Shown here piece by piece: positions 10,820-24,315 of a stretch of DNA of 64,000 bases (positions are counted from its first letter, which is position 1; each line of letters opens with the position of its first letter). The DNA is from Nocardioides flavescens (GTDB lineage Bacteria > Actinomycetota > Actinomycetes > Propionibacteriales > Nocardioidaceae): positions 62,001-126,000 of the forward strand of contig NZ_WUEK01000008.1 of the NCBI RefSeq assembly GCF_009823805.1. The letters run 5' to 3'. Under the pieces are notes generated by a model. That model was not told where the DNA came from and did no database searches. It saw only the letters and a list, made by a program, of their open reading frames with translations. The translations under genes and the position numbers were made by a program.

Positions 10820-13585
10820 GTGACCAGATCGTCCCTGACTGCGCGCGCCCTGCGCGGCCTCGTCCTCTCACTCGCCGTGGCGGGGCTGCCCGCGATCGCG
10901 GCCTCGGCGCCCGCGCAGGCGGCCAGCAGCGGCCTCGTCGTGGCAGAGGTGTACGGCGCCGGGGGCAACTCCGGTGCGTCGTACGCCGCCGACTTCGTCG
11001 AGCTGCGCAACCTCGGCGCCACCACCGCGAGCCTCGACGGCCTCAGCCTGGTCTACCGCAGCGCCGGCGGGTCCGTCGGCGGCACGGTCGCCCTCGACGG
11101 CGGCACGGTGGCCCCCGGCGGCCGCTACCTCGTCCAGATGAGTGCGGCGGGCTCCAACGGCGCCGCGCTGCCGACCCCGGCGAAGGTGGCCGCGCCCGCG
11201 GTCTCGATGAGCTCGACGAGCGGCACGGTCGAGCTGCGCTCGGGCACGGTCGCGGTCGACCTGGTCGGCTACGGCTCGACAGCGACCGTCTTCGAGGCCC
11301 GCAACACCGGCGTCGACCTGTCGGCCACGCTCTCGGCACAGCGCTACGAGGGCGACCCCGACACCGACGACAACGCCGCCGACTTCACCGAGGCGCAGCC
11401 CACCCCGGGCGCGGCCGGACCGGCCCGCCCCACGCCGTACACGATCGCGCAGATCCAGGGTGACGGCGCCACGTCGCCGCTCGTCGGTCGCACCGTCTCG
11501 ACCCAGGGTGTCGTGACCGCGCGCTACCCGACCGGCGGCTACGCCGGCTTCTACCTCCAGACCGGCGGCGCGCCCGACACCCCGGGCTCCGACGCGGTCT
11601 TCGTCTACGCCCCCGGGCTGCAGCCCGCGGACGTGCCCTTCCGGGGTGCCTCGGTCGAGGTCGCCGGCCGCGTCAGCGAGTTCAACGGCAGCACGCAGAT
11701 CACGCTCTCCGGCGCGGCGGCTCCCGTCAGCCCCGGGCTGCCGGCCGTCACGCCGCTGTCGGTGCCGTGGACCGAGCTCGACACGGAGGCCGAGAAGGAG
11801 GCCCACGAGGGCGAGCTCGTCGCGCCGCAGGGCCCGTTCACCGTCACCGACAGCTACGCCACCGACCAGTACGGCGAGATCGGGCTCGCCGCGGGCACCA
11901 CGCCGCTGCTGCAGCCCACGGACGTCGCCGACGCCCAGGGCAGCGGTGACGAGGCCGTCGCCGCCGACAACGCCCGCCGCAGGATCACCCTCGACGACGG
12001 CGCCTCGATCGACTTCCGCAACGCCGCCAACGTCGACACGCCCCTGAGCTGGCTGACCCCGACCACCCCGGTGCGCGCCGGTGCGCCGGTGACCTTCACC
12101 GGCCCGGTGGTGCTGGAGTACCGCAACGACCTGTGGAAGTTCCAGCCCGTGCGCCGCATCACGGGCGCCGGCTCGGCCACGGCCACCTTCGCCGACACGC
12201 GCACCGCCGCGCCGGCCGCCGTGGGCGGGGACATCCGGCTCGCGACGTTCAACGTGCTGAACTTCTTCCCGACGACCGGCGTCGAGTGGCAGGCCGCCGC
12301 GTCGGGCCGCTCGTGCAGCTACTACCGCGACCGCGACGGCGCTCCGACCACCGTCGACGAGTGCGCGCCGGACGGCCCCCGCGGGGCCGCCGACCAGGCC
12401 AACCTCACGCGCCAGCGCGGCAAGATCGTCAGCGCGATCAACCGACTCGGGGCCTCGGTCGTCTCGCTCGAGGAGATCGAGAACTCCGCCCACTTCGGCC
12501 AGGACCGCGACGCTGGCGTCGTCGCCCTGGTGACCGCTCTCAACGCCGCCGCCGGCGCCGGCACGTGGGCCTACGTGCCGTCCCCTCCCGCCTCCGAGCT
12601 GCCGCCGGTGGCTCAGCAGGACGTCATCCGCACGGCCTTCATCTACCGCCCGGCCGAGGTGTCGCCGATCGGCACCTCGCGCGTCCTCACCGGCTCGGCC
12701 GCGTTCGCGGACGCCCGGGAGCCGCTGGCCCAGGCCTTCCTGCGGCGTGGTGGCACCGACACCTTCAGCGTCGTCGTCAACCACTTCAAGTCCAAGCGCT
12801 CCGGCACGCCCGACCCGGACGGCCAGGGCGCCGGCAACGTCGAGCGCGTGGCGCAGGCCCGGGCGCTCGACGCCTTCGCGAAGGCCTTCGCCGCCGAGCG
12901 CGGCACCGCCGCGGTCTTCCTCACCGGTGACTTCAACGCCTACACCCAGGAGGACCCGGTGCAGGAGCTGACCGGCTCCGGCTGGACCAACCTGGAGTCG
13001 ACCACCGCGCCGGGCCGTGACTGGTCCTACTTCTTCGGCGGGCTCGCCGGCTCCCTCGACCACGTCTTCGCCAACGCGGCTGCGCGGGCCATGGTGACCG
13101 GCGTCGACGTGTGGGACATCAACGCCGAGGAGCCCGTCGCCCTGGAGTACTCCCGCTACAACGGCAACACGACCCAGCTCTTCGAGCCCGGCACGCCCTA
13201 CCGTGCCTCCGACCACAACCCCGAGGTGGTCGGCCTCCGCGCGCCTGCCGCGTCGACGCCCGCCACGGGCACCGGCACCGGCACGACCCCGGCGCTGGCG
13301 GTCCGCTCCACGACCGGTGTGAAGGCCGTGGGCAAGCGGCTGCGGGTCGACGGGCGTCGCGCCAAGCTCTCGATCAGCGTGAGCAGCACCGCCGCGGTCA
13401 CCGGCACGGTGACGGTCCGGGTGCGCGGCCAGCGGACCCGGACGGTCACGCTGACCGGCGGCACCGCCACGGTGCGACTCGGTCGGTTCGCGCGAGCCGG
13501 GGCCAAGCGGGTCGTCGTCACCTACTCCGGCAGCAGCACCGTCCTCCCGAGCTCGGCCACCCTGAGGCTGCGCGTGCGGCGCTGA
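10820..13585 (+). CDS. Secreted ExeM/NucH-type extracellular endonuclease
   Basis: A 921-residue secreted nuclease. A signal peptide (about residues 1-35, ending APAQA-A) is followed by a lamin-tail-type domain (about 36-155; VVAEVYGAGGN, DFVELRNLG), an OB-like region (about 208-320; GRTVSTQGVVTA), and an endonuclease/exonuclease/phosphatase domain from about residue 471. That domain contains RLATFNVLNFF, SLEEIEN, VVNHFKSK, LTGDFNAY and SDHNPEV, which together supply the metal and catalytic residues. The last 90 residues form an Ig-like domain with VTVRVRGQRTRTVTLTGG. There is no sorting signal, so the protein is probably released. Likely roles are digestion of extracellular DNA for phosphate or turnover of matrix DNA. 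GTG 10820 was chosen from the GGGAG upstream and the signal peptide. Confidence 0.9.
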   Translation: MTRSSLTARALRGLVLSLAVAGLPAIAASAPAQAASSGLVVAEVYGAGGNSGASYAADFVELRNLGATTASLDGLSLVYRSAGGSVGGTVALDGGTVAPGGRYLVQMSAAGSNGAALPTPAKVAAPAVSMSSTSGTVELRSGTVAVDLVGYGSTATVFEARNTGVDLSATLSAQRYEGDPDTDDNAADFTEAQPTPGAAGPARPTPYTIAQIQGDGATSPLVGRTVSTQGVVTARYPTGGYAGFYLQTGGAPDTPGSDAVFVYAPGLQPADVPFRGASVEVAGRVSEFNGSTQITLSGAAAPVSPGLPAVTPLSVPWTELDTEAEKEAHEGELVAPQGPFTVTDSYATDQYGEIGLAAGTTPLLQPTDVADAQGSGDEAVAADNARRRITLDDGASIDFRNAANVDTPLSWLTPTTPVRAGAPVTFTGPVVLEYRNDLWKFQPVRRITGAGSATATFADTRTAAPAAVGGDIRLATFNVLNFFPTTGVEWQAAASGRSCSYYRDRDGAPTTVDECAPDGPRGAADQANLTRQRGKIVSAINRLGASVVSLEEIENSAHFGQDRDAGVVALVTALNAAAGAGTWAYVPSPPASELPPVAQQDVIRTAFIYRPAEVSPIGTSRVLTGSAAFADAREPLAQAFLRRGGTDTFSVVVNHFKSKRSGTPDPDGQGAGNVERVAQARALDAFAKAFAAERGTAAVFLTGDFNAYTQEDPVQELTGSGWTNLESTTAPGRDWSYFFGGLAGSLDHVFANAAARAMVTGVDVWDINAEEPVALEYSRYNGNTTQLFEPGTPYRASDHNPEVVGLRAPAASTPATGTGTGTTPALAVRSTTGVKAVGKRLRVDGRRAKLSISVSSTAAVTGTVTVRVRGQRTRTVTLTGGTATVRLGRFARAGAKRVVVTYSGSSTVLPSSATLRLRVRR

Positions 13586-13606
13586 GCGTCGACGCGGGGG
13601 TGCGGG

Positions 13607-15394
13607 TCAGCCCCGCACGCCCGCGTCGCGCAGTCGCAGCGCGGCCTGCACGAGCGCGAGGTGGCTGAAGGCCTGCGGGAAGTTGCCGACCATCCGCTGC
13701 CCGACCGGGTCGTACTCCTCCGAGAGCAGCCCCACGTCGTTCACCAGTCCGACCAGGCGGTCGAAGAGCGCCACGGCGTCGTCGACGCGCCCGATCACGG
13801 CGTACGCCGAGACGAGCCAGAACGAGCAGGCGAGGAACGGGTGCTCGTCGCCGCTCAGGCCGTCCACGCCGCTCTTGGTGCGGTAGCGCAGCACGAGGCC
13901 GTTGCGCAGCAGCTCCTCCTCGACCACCCGCACGGTCCCGAGCAGGCGGGGGTCGTCGGGCTCCAGGAAGCCGACGAGGGCGAGCTGGAGCAGGGAGGCG
14001 TCGACCTCGGTGGTGGCGTAGTGCTGGGTGAAGCAGCCGCGCTCGGCGTCGAACCCGTGCTCGAGGACGTCGGCGCGGATGTCCTCGCGCAGCTCCCGCC
14101 ACTGGGTCAGTGGTCCGGGCAGGTCGAACTCCTCCATCGCCCGCACCGCCCGGTCGACGGCGACCCAGATCATCACCCGCGAGTGCGTGAACTGCTGGGG
14201 CTCGCCGCGGATCTCCCACAGACCGTTGTCGGGGTCGCGCCAGTGCGTCGCGAGCTCCTCCACGAGGGCGCGCTGCAGGGGCCACGAGTGGTCGGGGTGC
14301 CCACCGGACCCCTCGGCCTCGCGCATCTTGGCGAGCGCCTCCATCACCTCTCCGAGCACGTCGTGCTGGACCTGGTCGACGGCGCCGTTGCCGATGCGCA
14401 CGGGTCGTGAGTCGGCGTAACCGGGCAGGTGGTCGAGCGTGGTCTCGGGCAGGCGCCGCGAGCCGTCGACGGCGTACATGATCTGCATCTGCGCGGGGTC
14501 TCCGGCGATGGTGCGCAGTAGCCACTGGCGCCAGAGGTCCGCCTCCTCGGTGTAGCCCGCGTCGACGAGCGAGCCGAGGGTGAGAGCGGCGTCGCGCAGC
14601 CAGCAGAAGCGGTAGTCCCAGTTGCGCTCGCCCCCGAAGTCCTCCGGCAGCGACGTCGTCGGCGCCGCGACGATGCCGCCGGTCACCTCGTCGGTCATGA
14701 GCCGCAGCGTCAGCAGCGAGCGGGCGACGACGTCGGCGTGCGGGACGTCGCGCGGCGAGCCGGCCAGCCACGCCTCGTCGTCGGCGACCGTCGGCAGCAC
14801 CTGGTCCGCGGCCGGACCGAGGCCCTCGGGCTGGACGTAGGAGGGGAACCACGTCATCGAGAAGACCAGCTCGTCGCCCTCGTGCACGTCGAACTCGTCG
14901 TTGTGGGAGCCGTCGCGCGCGACCGGCAGGCGCGGCCCGCGCAGGACGAGCTGGTCGGGCCCGCCGATCGCGGTGATCACGCGCTCGCCGTCGACGGTGA
15001 GCCGGCGCACCCACGGCTTCATCAGGCCGTAGTCGAGCCGCACGCGCCACTCGTGGCGCATCCGCACGGTGCCGCGCACGCCGCTGAGCTTGCGCACGAC
15101 GTCGGCCCGGCCGTCGCCGCGCGGCATCAGGTCGGCGAGCGTGACCTCGCCCGTCGCCGTCGTGAACGTCGTCTCGAGCACGCTGGAGGCGCCGAGGTAG
15201 CGCCGGGTCGAGGTCCAGATGCCGTCCGGGACCAGCTGCCAGTGGCCGTGGTCATCGGTGCCGAGCAGTCCGGCCAGGCAGGCGGGGGAGTCGAACTGCG
15301 GCAGGCACAGCCAGTCGATCGATCCGTCGCGCCCGACCAGGGCCGCGGTGCGACGGTCGCCGATGAGGGCGTAGTCCTCGATGGGCAGGGCCAT
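13607..15394 (-). CDS. Glycoside hydrolase family 15 protein (glucoamylase/trehalase-like)
   Basis: A 595-residue cytosolic protein with no signal peptide. The N-terminal trehalase-like domain begins PIEDYALIGDRRTAALVGR and continues SIDWLCLPQFDSPACL. The GH15 (alpha/alpha)6 barrel carries NWDYRFCWLRDAALTL, WEIRGEPQQFTHS, and GLSGDEHPFLACSFWLVSA near the C terminus. These motifs are typical of the actinobacterial GH15 family, whose characterised members include trehalases as well as glucoamylases, so the substrate is left open. The start was set at 15394 because TACGCT ends 7 nt upstream of that ATG. An ATG at 15418 would add eight residues. It converges on the nuclease gene (21-nt gap) and diverges from cinA. 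Confidence 0.88.
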   Translation of the reverse strand: MALPIEDYALIGDRRTAALVGRDGSIDWLCLPQFDSPACLAGLLGTDDHGHWQLVPDGIWTSTRRYLGASSVLETTFTTATGEVTLADLMPRGDGRADVVRKLSGVRGTVRMRHEWRVRLDYGLMKPWVRRLTVDGERVITAIGGPDQLVLRGPRLPVARDGSHNDEFDVHEGDELVFSMTWFPSYVQPEGLGPAADQVLPTVADDEAWLAGSPRDVPHADVVARSLLTLRLMTDEVTGGIVAAPTTSLPEDFGGERNWDYRFCWLRDAALTLGSLVDAGYTEEADLWRQWLLRTIAGDPAQMQIMYAVDGSRRLPETTLDHLPGYADSRPVRIGNGAVDQVQHDVLGEVMEALAKMREAEGSGGHPDHSWPLQRALVEELATHWRDPDNGLWEIRGEPQQFTHSRVMIWVAVDRAVRAMEEFDLPGPLTQWRELREDIRADVLEHGFDAERGCFTQHYATTEVDASLLQLALVGFLEPDDPRLLGTVRVVEEELLRNGLVLRYRTKSGVDGLSGDEHPFLACSFWLVSAYAVIGRVDDAVALFDRLVGLVNDVGLLSEEYDPVGQRMVGNFPQAFSHLALVQAALRLRDAGVRG

Positions 15395-15401
15395 GTCCGC
15401 G

Positions 15402-15464
15402 AGCGTAGAGAAGCGCACCCAGCGGGGTGAGACGACACACGGGCTGGCTCATGCGTCCTAGGGT
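15402..15464. promoter_or_regulatory. Divergent leaderless promoters for the GH15 gene and the cinA-like gene
   Basis: On the minus strand TACGCT (15402-15407) lies 7 nt before the GH15 ATG at 15394. On the plus strand TAGGGT (15459-15464) lies 6 nt before the GTG at 15471. Neither gene has a clear ribosome-binding site. No further motif is obvious in between. Confidence 0.45.
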
Positions 15465-15470
15465 CGGGTC

Positions 15471-15956
15471 GTGGACGAGGTGGATCCGGAGCCGACGGTC
15501 AGGGTGCACGAGCTGCTGCAGCTGCGAGGGGAGACGGTCGCGACCGCCGAGTCCCTCACCGGCGGACAGCTCGCGGCGCTGCTCACGGCGGTGCCGGGCG
15601 CCTCGCGGTCCTACGTCGGGGGCGTGGTGTCGTACGCGACCTCGGTGAAGATCGAGGTCCTCGGCGTCCCGGCCGAGCTCGTCGAGAGCCACGGCGTCAT
15701 CTCGGCCCCCTGCGCCTCGGCCATGGCCGCTCGGGTGGCCGCGGTGACCGGGGCCGTGTGGGGGCTCGCGACCACCGGGGTCGCCGGTCCCGACCCGCAG
15801 GAGGGCCACCCACCCGGCACGGTCTACGTCGGCATCGCGGGTCCCGAGGGGCCCACCGCCGTACGGCTCGAGCTGTCGGGTGAGCGTGCCGAGATCCAGG
15901 CCGCGACCTGCCGGGAGGCGCTCGGCCTGCTCACCGGCCAGCTGGGGAAGCGCTGA
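15471..15956 (+). CDS. CinA C-terminal domain protein (PncC, nicotinamide-nucleotide amidohydrolase)
   Basis: A 161-residue stand-alone CinA C-terminal domain. Homologues deamidate NMN to nicotinate mononucleotide in pyridine nucleotide salvage. Visible motifs are [39 protein letters not shown], and [19 protein letters not shown], which fit the family across its whole length. The N-terminal MoCF domain of full-length CinA is absent, as usual in actinobacteria. GTG 15471 is supported by the -10 box 6 nt upstream. The position before a ClgR-like gene and upstream of recA is conserved in actinobacteria. A competence role is not implied. Confidence 0.9.
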   Translation: MDEVDPEPTVRVHELLQLRGETVATAESLTGGQLAALLTAVPGASRSYVGGVVSYATSVKIEVLGVPAELVESHGVISAPCASAMAARVAAVTGAVWGLATTGVAGPDPQEGHPPGTVYVGIAGPEGPTAVRLELSGERAEIQAATCREALGLLTGQLGKR

Positions 15957-15965
15957 TCAACGGCA

Positions 15966-16036
15966 GGGGCGGCGTCAGCCCCGCCCCAGCACGCACCCGA
16001 GCGGCTTCTCCTCGGTCGCCGTGCCTCCGGCACGGC
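15966..16036 (+). terminator. Hairpins after the cinA-like gene
   Basis: Two stems follow the stop codon: GGGGCGG/CCGCCCC at 15966-15972 and 15981-15987, and GCCGTGCC-TCC-GGCACGGC at 16018-16036. The first is the more probable terminator. The rest of the 254-nt gap up to 16210 holds only TAGCGT near 16161-16166, a possible -10 box for the next gene. No further gene is seen. Confidence 0.4.
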
Positions 16037-16210
16037 TCCCTCGTCGGCACCACTCGTGCACGCACCGGGACGACGCTGACATCCACCCCCATTGACCAGC
16101 ACTTCCCGCACCACCCGCGCCCGCGCTGTGGATGCGCCACGGGAAGAACCGGGGCTCCGGTAGCGTTGCGACCACGTCCCGGTTCCCGGGGTCCGACGAG
16201 GGAGACGCGC

Positions 16211-16495
16211 ATGGTGCTGTTCCGCCGACTGCTCGGCGACGTGCTGCGCGCCCAGCGGATGCGCCGTGGGATGACGCTGCGCGAGGTCTCGGCCGAGGCG
16301 CGCGTGAGCCTGGGCTACATCTCCGAGATCGAGCGCGGACAGAAGGAGGCCTCCTCCGAGCTGCTCGCCTCGCTCTGCGCGGCCCTCGACATGCCGCTCT
16401 CGATCGTGCTGCGCGAGGTCTCCGACCTCGTGGCGCTCGAGGAGTCGCTCGTCGCTCCGGTCACCGGACCGGACGTCGTCCCCAGCGCCGCCTGA
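16211..16495 (+). CDS. clgR: ClgR-like XRE-family transcriptional regulator
   Basis: A 94-residue DNA-binding protein with one helix-turn-helix, [20 protein letters not shown] followed by [19 protein letters not shown]. Both sequence and position match ClgR (PopR) of actinobacteria, which activates clpP, clpC and related protease genes under protein stress. The ClgR degradation tag is usually at the C terminus; here the tail ends SAA, a plausible ClpP-type degron. ATG 16211 was chosen because the fold begins directly after it and GGGAGACG lies upstream. The divergent region of about 45 nt contains a possible promoter. Regulation of clp genes is inferred from the family; none is in this window. 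Confidence 0.8.
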   Translation: MVLFRRLLGDVLRAQRMRRGMTLREVSAEARVSLGYISEIERGQKEASSELLASLCAALDMPLSIVLREVSDLVALEESLVAPVTGPDVVPSAA

Positions 16496-16588
16496 TCCGA
16501 CCGATCAAGTCGCCGGGGTCTTCTCCGGCCGCCTCGCCCTGGCCGGCTGGATCCCGTCGCTGGTCGAGGAGCAGGACAGGACAGTCGC

Positions 16589-16676
16589 TGGTTGAGGAGG
16601 CGCGCTGGCGCCGTCTCGAAACCACTCACACGTCACGTGGTTTCGGGACAGTCGCCAGCGCGACTTCCTCAACCAC
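16589..16676. repeat. Dispersed hairpin repeat, locus 2 (two inverted units)
   Basis: Two units face each other at 16589-16625 and 16637-16676. Outer arms are TGGTTGAGG...GTCTCGAAACCAC and GTGGTTTCGGGAC...CCTCAACCAC. Inner stems are GGCGC-GCTG-GCGCC and GTCGC-CAGC-GCGAC, which differ from each other and from those at other loci while remaining paired. A partial copy (TGGTCGAGGAG) starts at 16561. This occupies most of the 285-nt gap between the clgR-like gene and nei2. No gene is seen in the gap. Confidence 0.8.
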
Positions 16677-16780
16677 CGCCAGGAGGCTCGTCGTCGAGTC
16701 TCGACCCGCCCACCAGCTCCGACGTGCGGATCACGACGTCGGGCTGGCTGGCCGTCTCGAATGAACCCGTGGGCGCCAGG

Positions 16781-17583
16781 TCACACCTGTGGCGCCGGCT
16801 GGCACGACGGGCACCAGTAGATCGCGCGCTCGCGCCCGGCGGGCCCCAGCTGGTCGACCGCGATGGGGGTGCGGCAGCGTCGGCACGGCGCCTGGTCGCG
16901 ACGGTAGACCCACATCCGCTCGCGCTCGCGCAGGTCGCCGGTGGTGCTCTGCACTGCCCGCTCCTTGTTGAGGTCGAGCATCTGACGCGCGCGCCGCACC
17001 AGTCGGCGCAGGTCGCGCACCTCGCCGACCGGCGTGCGCGGGTGGAGGCCGCTGGTGAAGCACAGCTCGGCGTCGTACATGTTGCCGATGCCGGCCAGGT
17101 TGGTCTGGTCGAGGAGCGCCTCGTGGACCGTGCGGTCGGGCTCCTCGCGCAGGCGGCGCAGCGCCTCGTCCTCGTCCCAGTCGGGGCCGAGCAGGTCGGG
17201 GCCGAGGTGGCCGACCACGTCGGGCTCCGCGCTGCGCGCCACCAGCTCGACGATCCCGAGCGAGAACCCGACCGCGACGGCCTGCTCGGTCTCGAGCACG
17301 ACCCGCGCCTGGTGGGCGGGCCGCGGCCAGCGCCGGCCGTGGTCGAGGACCCGCCAGGCGCCCTCCATCTTGAGGTGGGTGTGCAGGGTCCAGTCGCCTT
17401 GCGCGGGGTGGTCGAGCCGGGTCAGCAGGTGCTTGCCGCGCGACACCGAGCTCGACACCGTGGCGCCGGCGAGGTCGACCGTCGCGTGCTGCGGCACGCG
17501 GAAGTCGGTGCGGGTCAGCACCCGGCCGCCGAGGTGGCGCTCGAGCAGCCGGGCCGCCCGGAAGACGGTGTCGCCCTCGGGCA

Positions 17584-17584
<1 letters not shown>
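16781..17584 (-). CDS. Fpg/Nei-family DNA glycosylase, Nei2 type
   Basis: A 267-residue base-excision repair glycosylase/lyase for oxidised bases. It starts MPEGDTVFRAARLLERHL; after removal of Met, Pro2 is the nucleophile and Glu3 the catalytic acid. The middle contains LLDQTNLAGIGNMYDAELCF, the helix-two-turn-helix region. The C terminus holds a zinc finger with CRRC and CPSC. MPEGDTV, rather than MPELPEV, marks the Nei branch instead of MutM. ATG 17584 overlaps the lhr stop by one base, so it is translationally coupled to lhr. The lhr-nei pairing is also found in mycobacteria, which supports a joint role in DNA repair. Confidence 0.92.
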
Positions 17585-22191
<4,607 letters not shown>

Positions 22192-22232
22192 CCGTCCAGT
22201 CTTGCCGACGCCACCGACAACGCTGCTCCTCC

Positions 22233-22238
22233 TAGGGT
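22233..22238 (+). promoter_or_regulatory. -10 box of a leaderless promoter
   Basis: TAGGGT, then six bases (GGAGGG), then the ATG at 22245. GGAGGG could be read as a ribosome-binding site but touches the start codon, so it is too close to act as one. A leaderless transcript is more likely. Confidence 0.5.
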
Positions 22239-22244
22239 GGAGGG

Positions 22245-22466
22245 ATGAGCGAGACCCCCGAGCACACCAGCGAGCAGACCAGCGACGACCCCCGCGTCGA
22301 CACCCGCGCCGAGCTGCTGCCCGAGGAGGCGGCGGCCGGCAGCGAGGACCCGGAGGCCCAGGCCGCCGAGATCCTCGCCGAGTCCGACGAGCGCACCGAC
22401 GATCCCGAGGGCACCCGCGACGAGTCGGCGCAGACCCCCGACCCGGAGGTCGGCTCCGGCGCCTGA
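22245..22466 (+). CDS. Small acidic protein of unknown function
   Basis: A 73-residue, very acidic protein, rich in Glu, Asp, Ala and Thr, with no hydrophobic segment and probably largely disordered. It begins MSETPEHTSEQTSDD and contains EAQAAEILAESDERT. A TAGGGT box lies 6 nt before the ATG and the frame uses codons like its neighbours, so it is probably real. It is divergent from lhr and precedes the ABC transporter by 71 nt with its own promoter between them. I do not recognise the family. Confidence 0.6.
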   Translation: MSETPEHTSEQTSDDPRVDTRAELLPEEAAAGSEDPEAQAAEILAESDERTDDPEGTRDESAQTPDPEVGSGA

Positions 22467-22524
22467 TCCGCTGCCTGATGCGCGGCCTGGTGCGCTGCTG
22501 ATGCGCACTGTCGGTCCGGCGTCC

Positions 22525-22530
22525 TAGGGT
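22525..22530 (+). promoter_or_regulatory. -10 box of the ABC exporter operon
   Basis: TAGGGT, then seven bases (CCTGGGC), then the GTG at 22538. A second GTG follows directly. The spacing fits a leaderless mRNA. Confidence 0.5.
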
Positions 22531-22537
22531 CCTGGGC

Positions 22538-23491
22538 GTGGTGACCGACCAGAGCAGCGAGCCGATGATCTCGGCGCGCGGGCTGACCAAGTCCTTCGGC
22601 GACTTCGAGGCCGTCAAGGGCATCGACGTCGAGGTCCGGCGCGGCGAGGCCTTCGGGTTCCTCGGGCCCAACGGAGCCGGCAAGTCCAGCACGATGCGGA
22701 TGATCGCGGCCACCTCCCCGGTCAGCGGGGGCGAGCTGCGGATCCTGGGTCTCGACCCCGCCACCGACGGCCCGGCCATCCGCGGTCGCCTCGGCGTGTG
22801 CCCGCAGGACGACACCCTCGACACCGAGCTCGACGTCTTCGACAACCTGTTCATCTACGGGCGCTACTTCGGCCTGCCTCGCGAGGAGGTGCGCGCCCGG
22901 GCCGACGAGCTGCTGGAGTTCGTGCAGCTCACCGACAAGGCCCACGCCAAGGTGGACGACCTCAGCGGCGGCATGAAACGTCGCCTGACGATCGCCCGCA
23001 GCCTGGTCAACCGCCCCGACCTGCTGCTGCTCGACGAGCCGACGACGGGGCTGGACCCGCAGGCGCGCCACGTGCTGTGGGACCGGCTCTTCCGGCTGAA
23101 GCAGGCCGGCGTGACCCTCGTGCTCACCACGCACTACATGGACGAGGCGGAGCAGCTGTGCGACCGACTGGTGGTGATGGACAAGGGCCGCATCGTCGCC
23201 GAGGGCTCGCCGCTCGACCTGATCCGTGAGCACTCCACACGTGAGGTCGCCGAGCTGCGCTTCGGCATCGCGCGCGAGGGCGAGACCCACGAGGCGCTGG
23301 CCGCGCAGGTGGCCAACCTCGGCGACCGGGTCGAGGTGCTGCCGGACCGCCTCTTGGTCTACAGCGAGGACGGCGACGCCGTGGTCGCGGCGGTGCAGGC
23401 GCGCGGGCTGCGCCCGGTCGCCACCCTGGTGCGCCGCAGCACCCTCGAGGACGTGTTCCTGCGCCTCACCGGCCGGACGCTGGTCGACTGA
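22538..23491 (+). CDS. ABC transporter ATP-binding protein, DrrA/NodI type
   Basis: A 317-residue ATPase of an ABC-2 exporter. Walker A GPNGAGKS lies at residues 43-50, the signature LSGGMKRR at about 143, Walker B LLLLDEPTTGLD at about 160-171, and the switch TTHYMDEAEQLCD near 196. The sequence resembles the DrrA/NodI subfamily, which pairs with ABC-2 permeases to export drugs, lipids or oligosaccharides. A C-terminal extension of about 80 residues (EVLPDRLLVYSEDGDAVVAA) is typical of that group. It overlaps the next gene by one base. The exported substrate is not evident. Confidence 0.92.
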   Translation: MVTDQSSEPMISARGLTKSFGDFEAVKGIDVEVRRGEAFGFLGPNGAGKSSTMRMIAATSPVSGGELRILGLDPATDGPAIRGRLGVCPQDDTLDTELDVFDNLFIYGRYFGLPREEVRARADELLEFVQLTDKAHAKVDDLSGGMKRRLTIARSLVNRPDLLLLDEPTTGLDPQARHVLWDRLFRLKQAGVTLVLTTHYMDEAEQLCDRLVVMDKGRIVAEGSPLDLIREHSTREVAELRFGIAREGETHEALAAQVANLGDRVEVLPDRLLVYSEDGDAVVAAVQARGLRPVATLVRRSTLEDVFLRLTGRTLVD

Positions 23492-24315
23492 TGAGTGCTG
23501 CGACGACAGCCTCGACGGCGACCCCGGGGACCCTGACGCGCGGCGAGGCCCTGCGACGCCAGGTCGACTACTGGGCCACGGTCTACCGGCGCACCTGGCG
23601 CGGCTCGGTCGTGAGCTCCTTCGCCACGCCGCTGTTCTACGTGCTGGCGATGGGGGTGCTGCTCGGCGGGTTCATCGACGGCGACCCCGACGTGCTCGAG
23701 GGCGCGACGTCCTACTTCCGGTTCGTCGTGCCCGGTCTGATCGCCGCCCACGCGATGCAGACCGCGGTCGGCGAGACGACCTATCCCGTGATGGGGATGG
23801 TCAAGTGGCAGCGCATCTACGACTCCATGCTGGCCACCCCGCTCCAGTGCCGCGACCTGGTCGGCGCCCACCTGCTCTTCGTGCTGTTCCGCCTCGCCAC
23901 CACGTGCGCGGTCTACGACCTCGTCCTCGCGCCGTTCGGCGTCTACGGCTCCTGGTGGGGACCGTTCGCGGCGTTCGGCGCTCAGCTGCTCGTCGGCATG
24001 GCCTTCGCCGTCTGGGTCTACGGCGTGAGCGCACGGCTGCGCTCCGAGGAGGGGTTCGGGGTGCTCTTCCGGCTGGGGGTCTTCCCGCTCTTCCTCTTCA
24101 GCGGCGCCTTCTTCCCGATCGCCAACCTCGGTGAGGTCGGTGCCTGGGTCGCGCGGTGCACGCCGCTGTGGCACGGCGTGAACCTGTCGCGGATGTTCGC
24201 CCTCGACCAGGTGACGTGGTGGCTGGCCGGCGTCAACGTCGCGGTGCTCGCGGTGCTGCTGCTCGCCGGGTGGCGCTGGGCCGTGACCGGGCTCGAGCGG
24301 AGGCTGGTCTCGTGA
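23491..24315 (+). CDS. ABC-2 type transporter permease
   Basis: A 274-residue integral membrane protein with about six hydrophobic segments and the ABC-2 features SSFATPLFYVLAMGVLLGGF, FVVPGLIAAHAMQTAVGE and FPLFLFSGAFFPI. It is the membrane partner of the ATPase just upstream, whose stop overlaps this ATG (TGATGA). It has the same length and layout as the following permease, so the two probably form a heterodimeric pore. The conserved MVKWQRIYDSMLATPL stretch is the cytoplasmic coupling region. Confidence 0.9.
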   Translation: MSAATTASTATPGTLTRGEALRRQVDYWATVYRRTWRGSVVSSFATPLFYVLAMGVLLGGFIDGDPDVLEGATSYFRFVVPGLIAAHAMQTAVGETTYPVMGMVKWQRIYDSMLATPLQCRDLVGAHLLFVLFRLATTCAVYDLVLAPFGVYGSWWGPFAAFGAQLLVGMAFAVWVYGVSARLRSEEGFGVLFRLGVFPLFLFSGAFFPIANLGEVGAWVARCTPLWHGVNLSRMFALDQVTWWLAGVNVAVLAVLLLAGWRWAVTGLERRLVS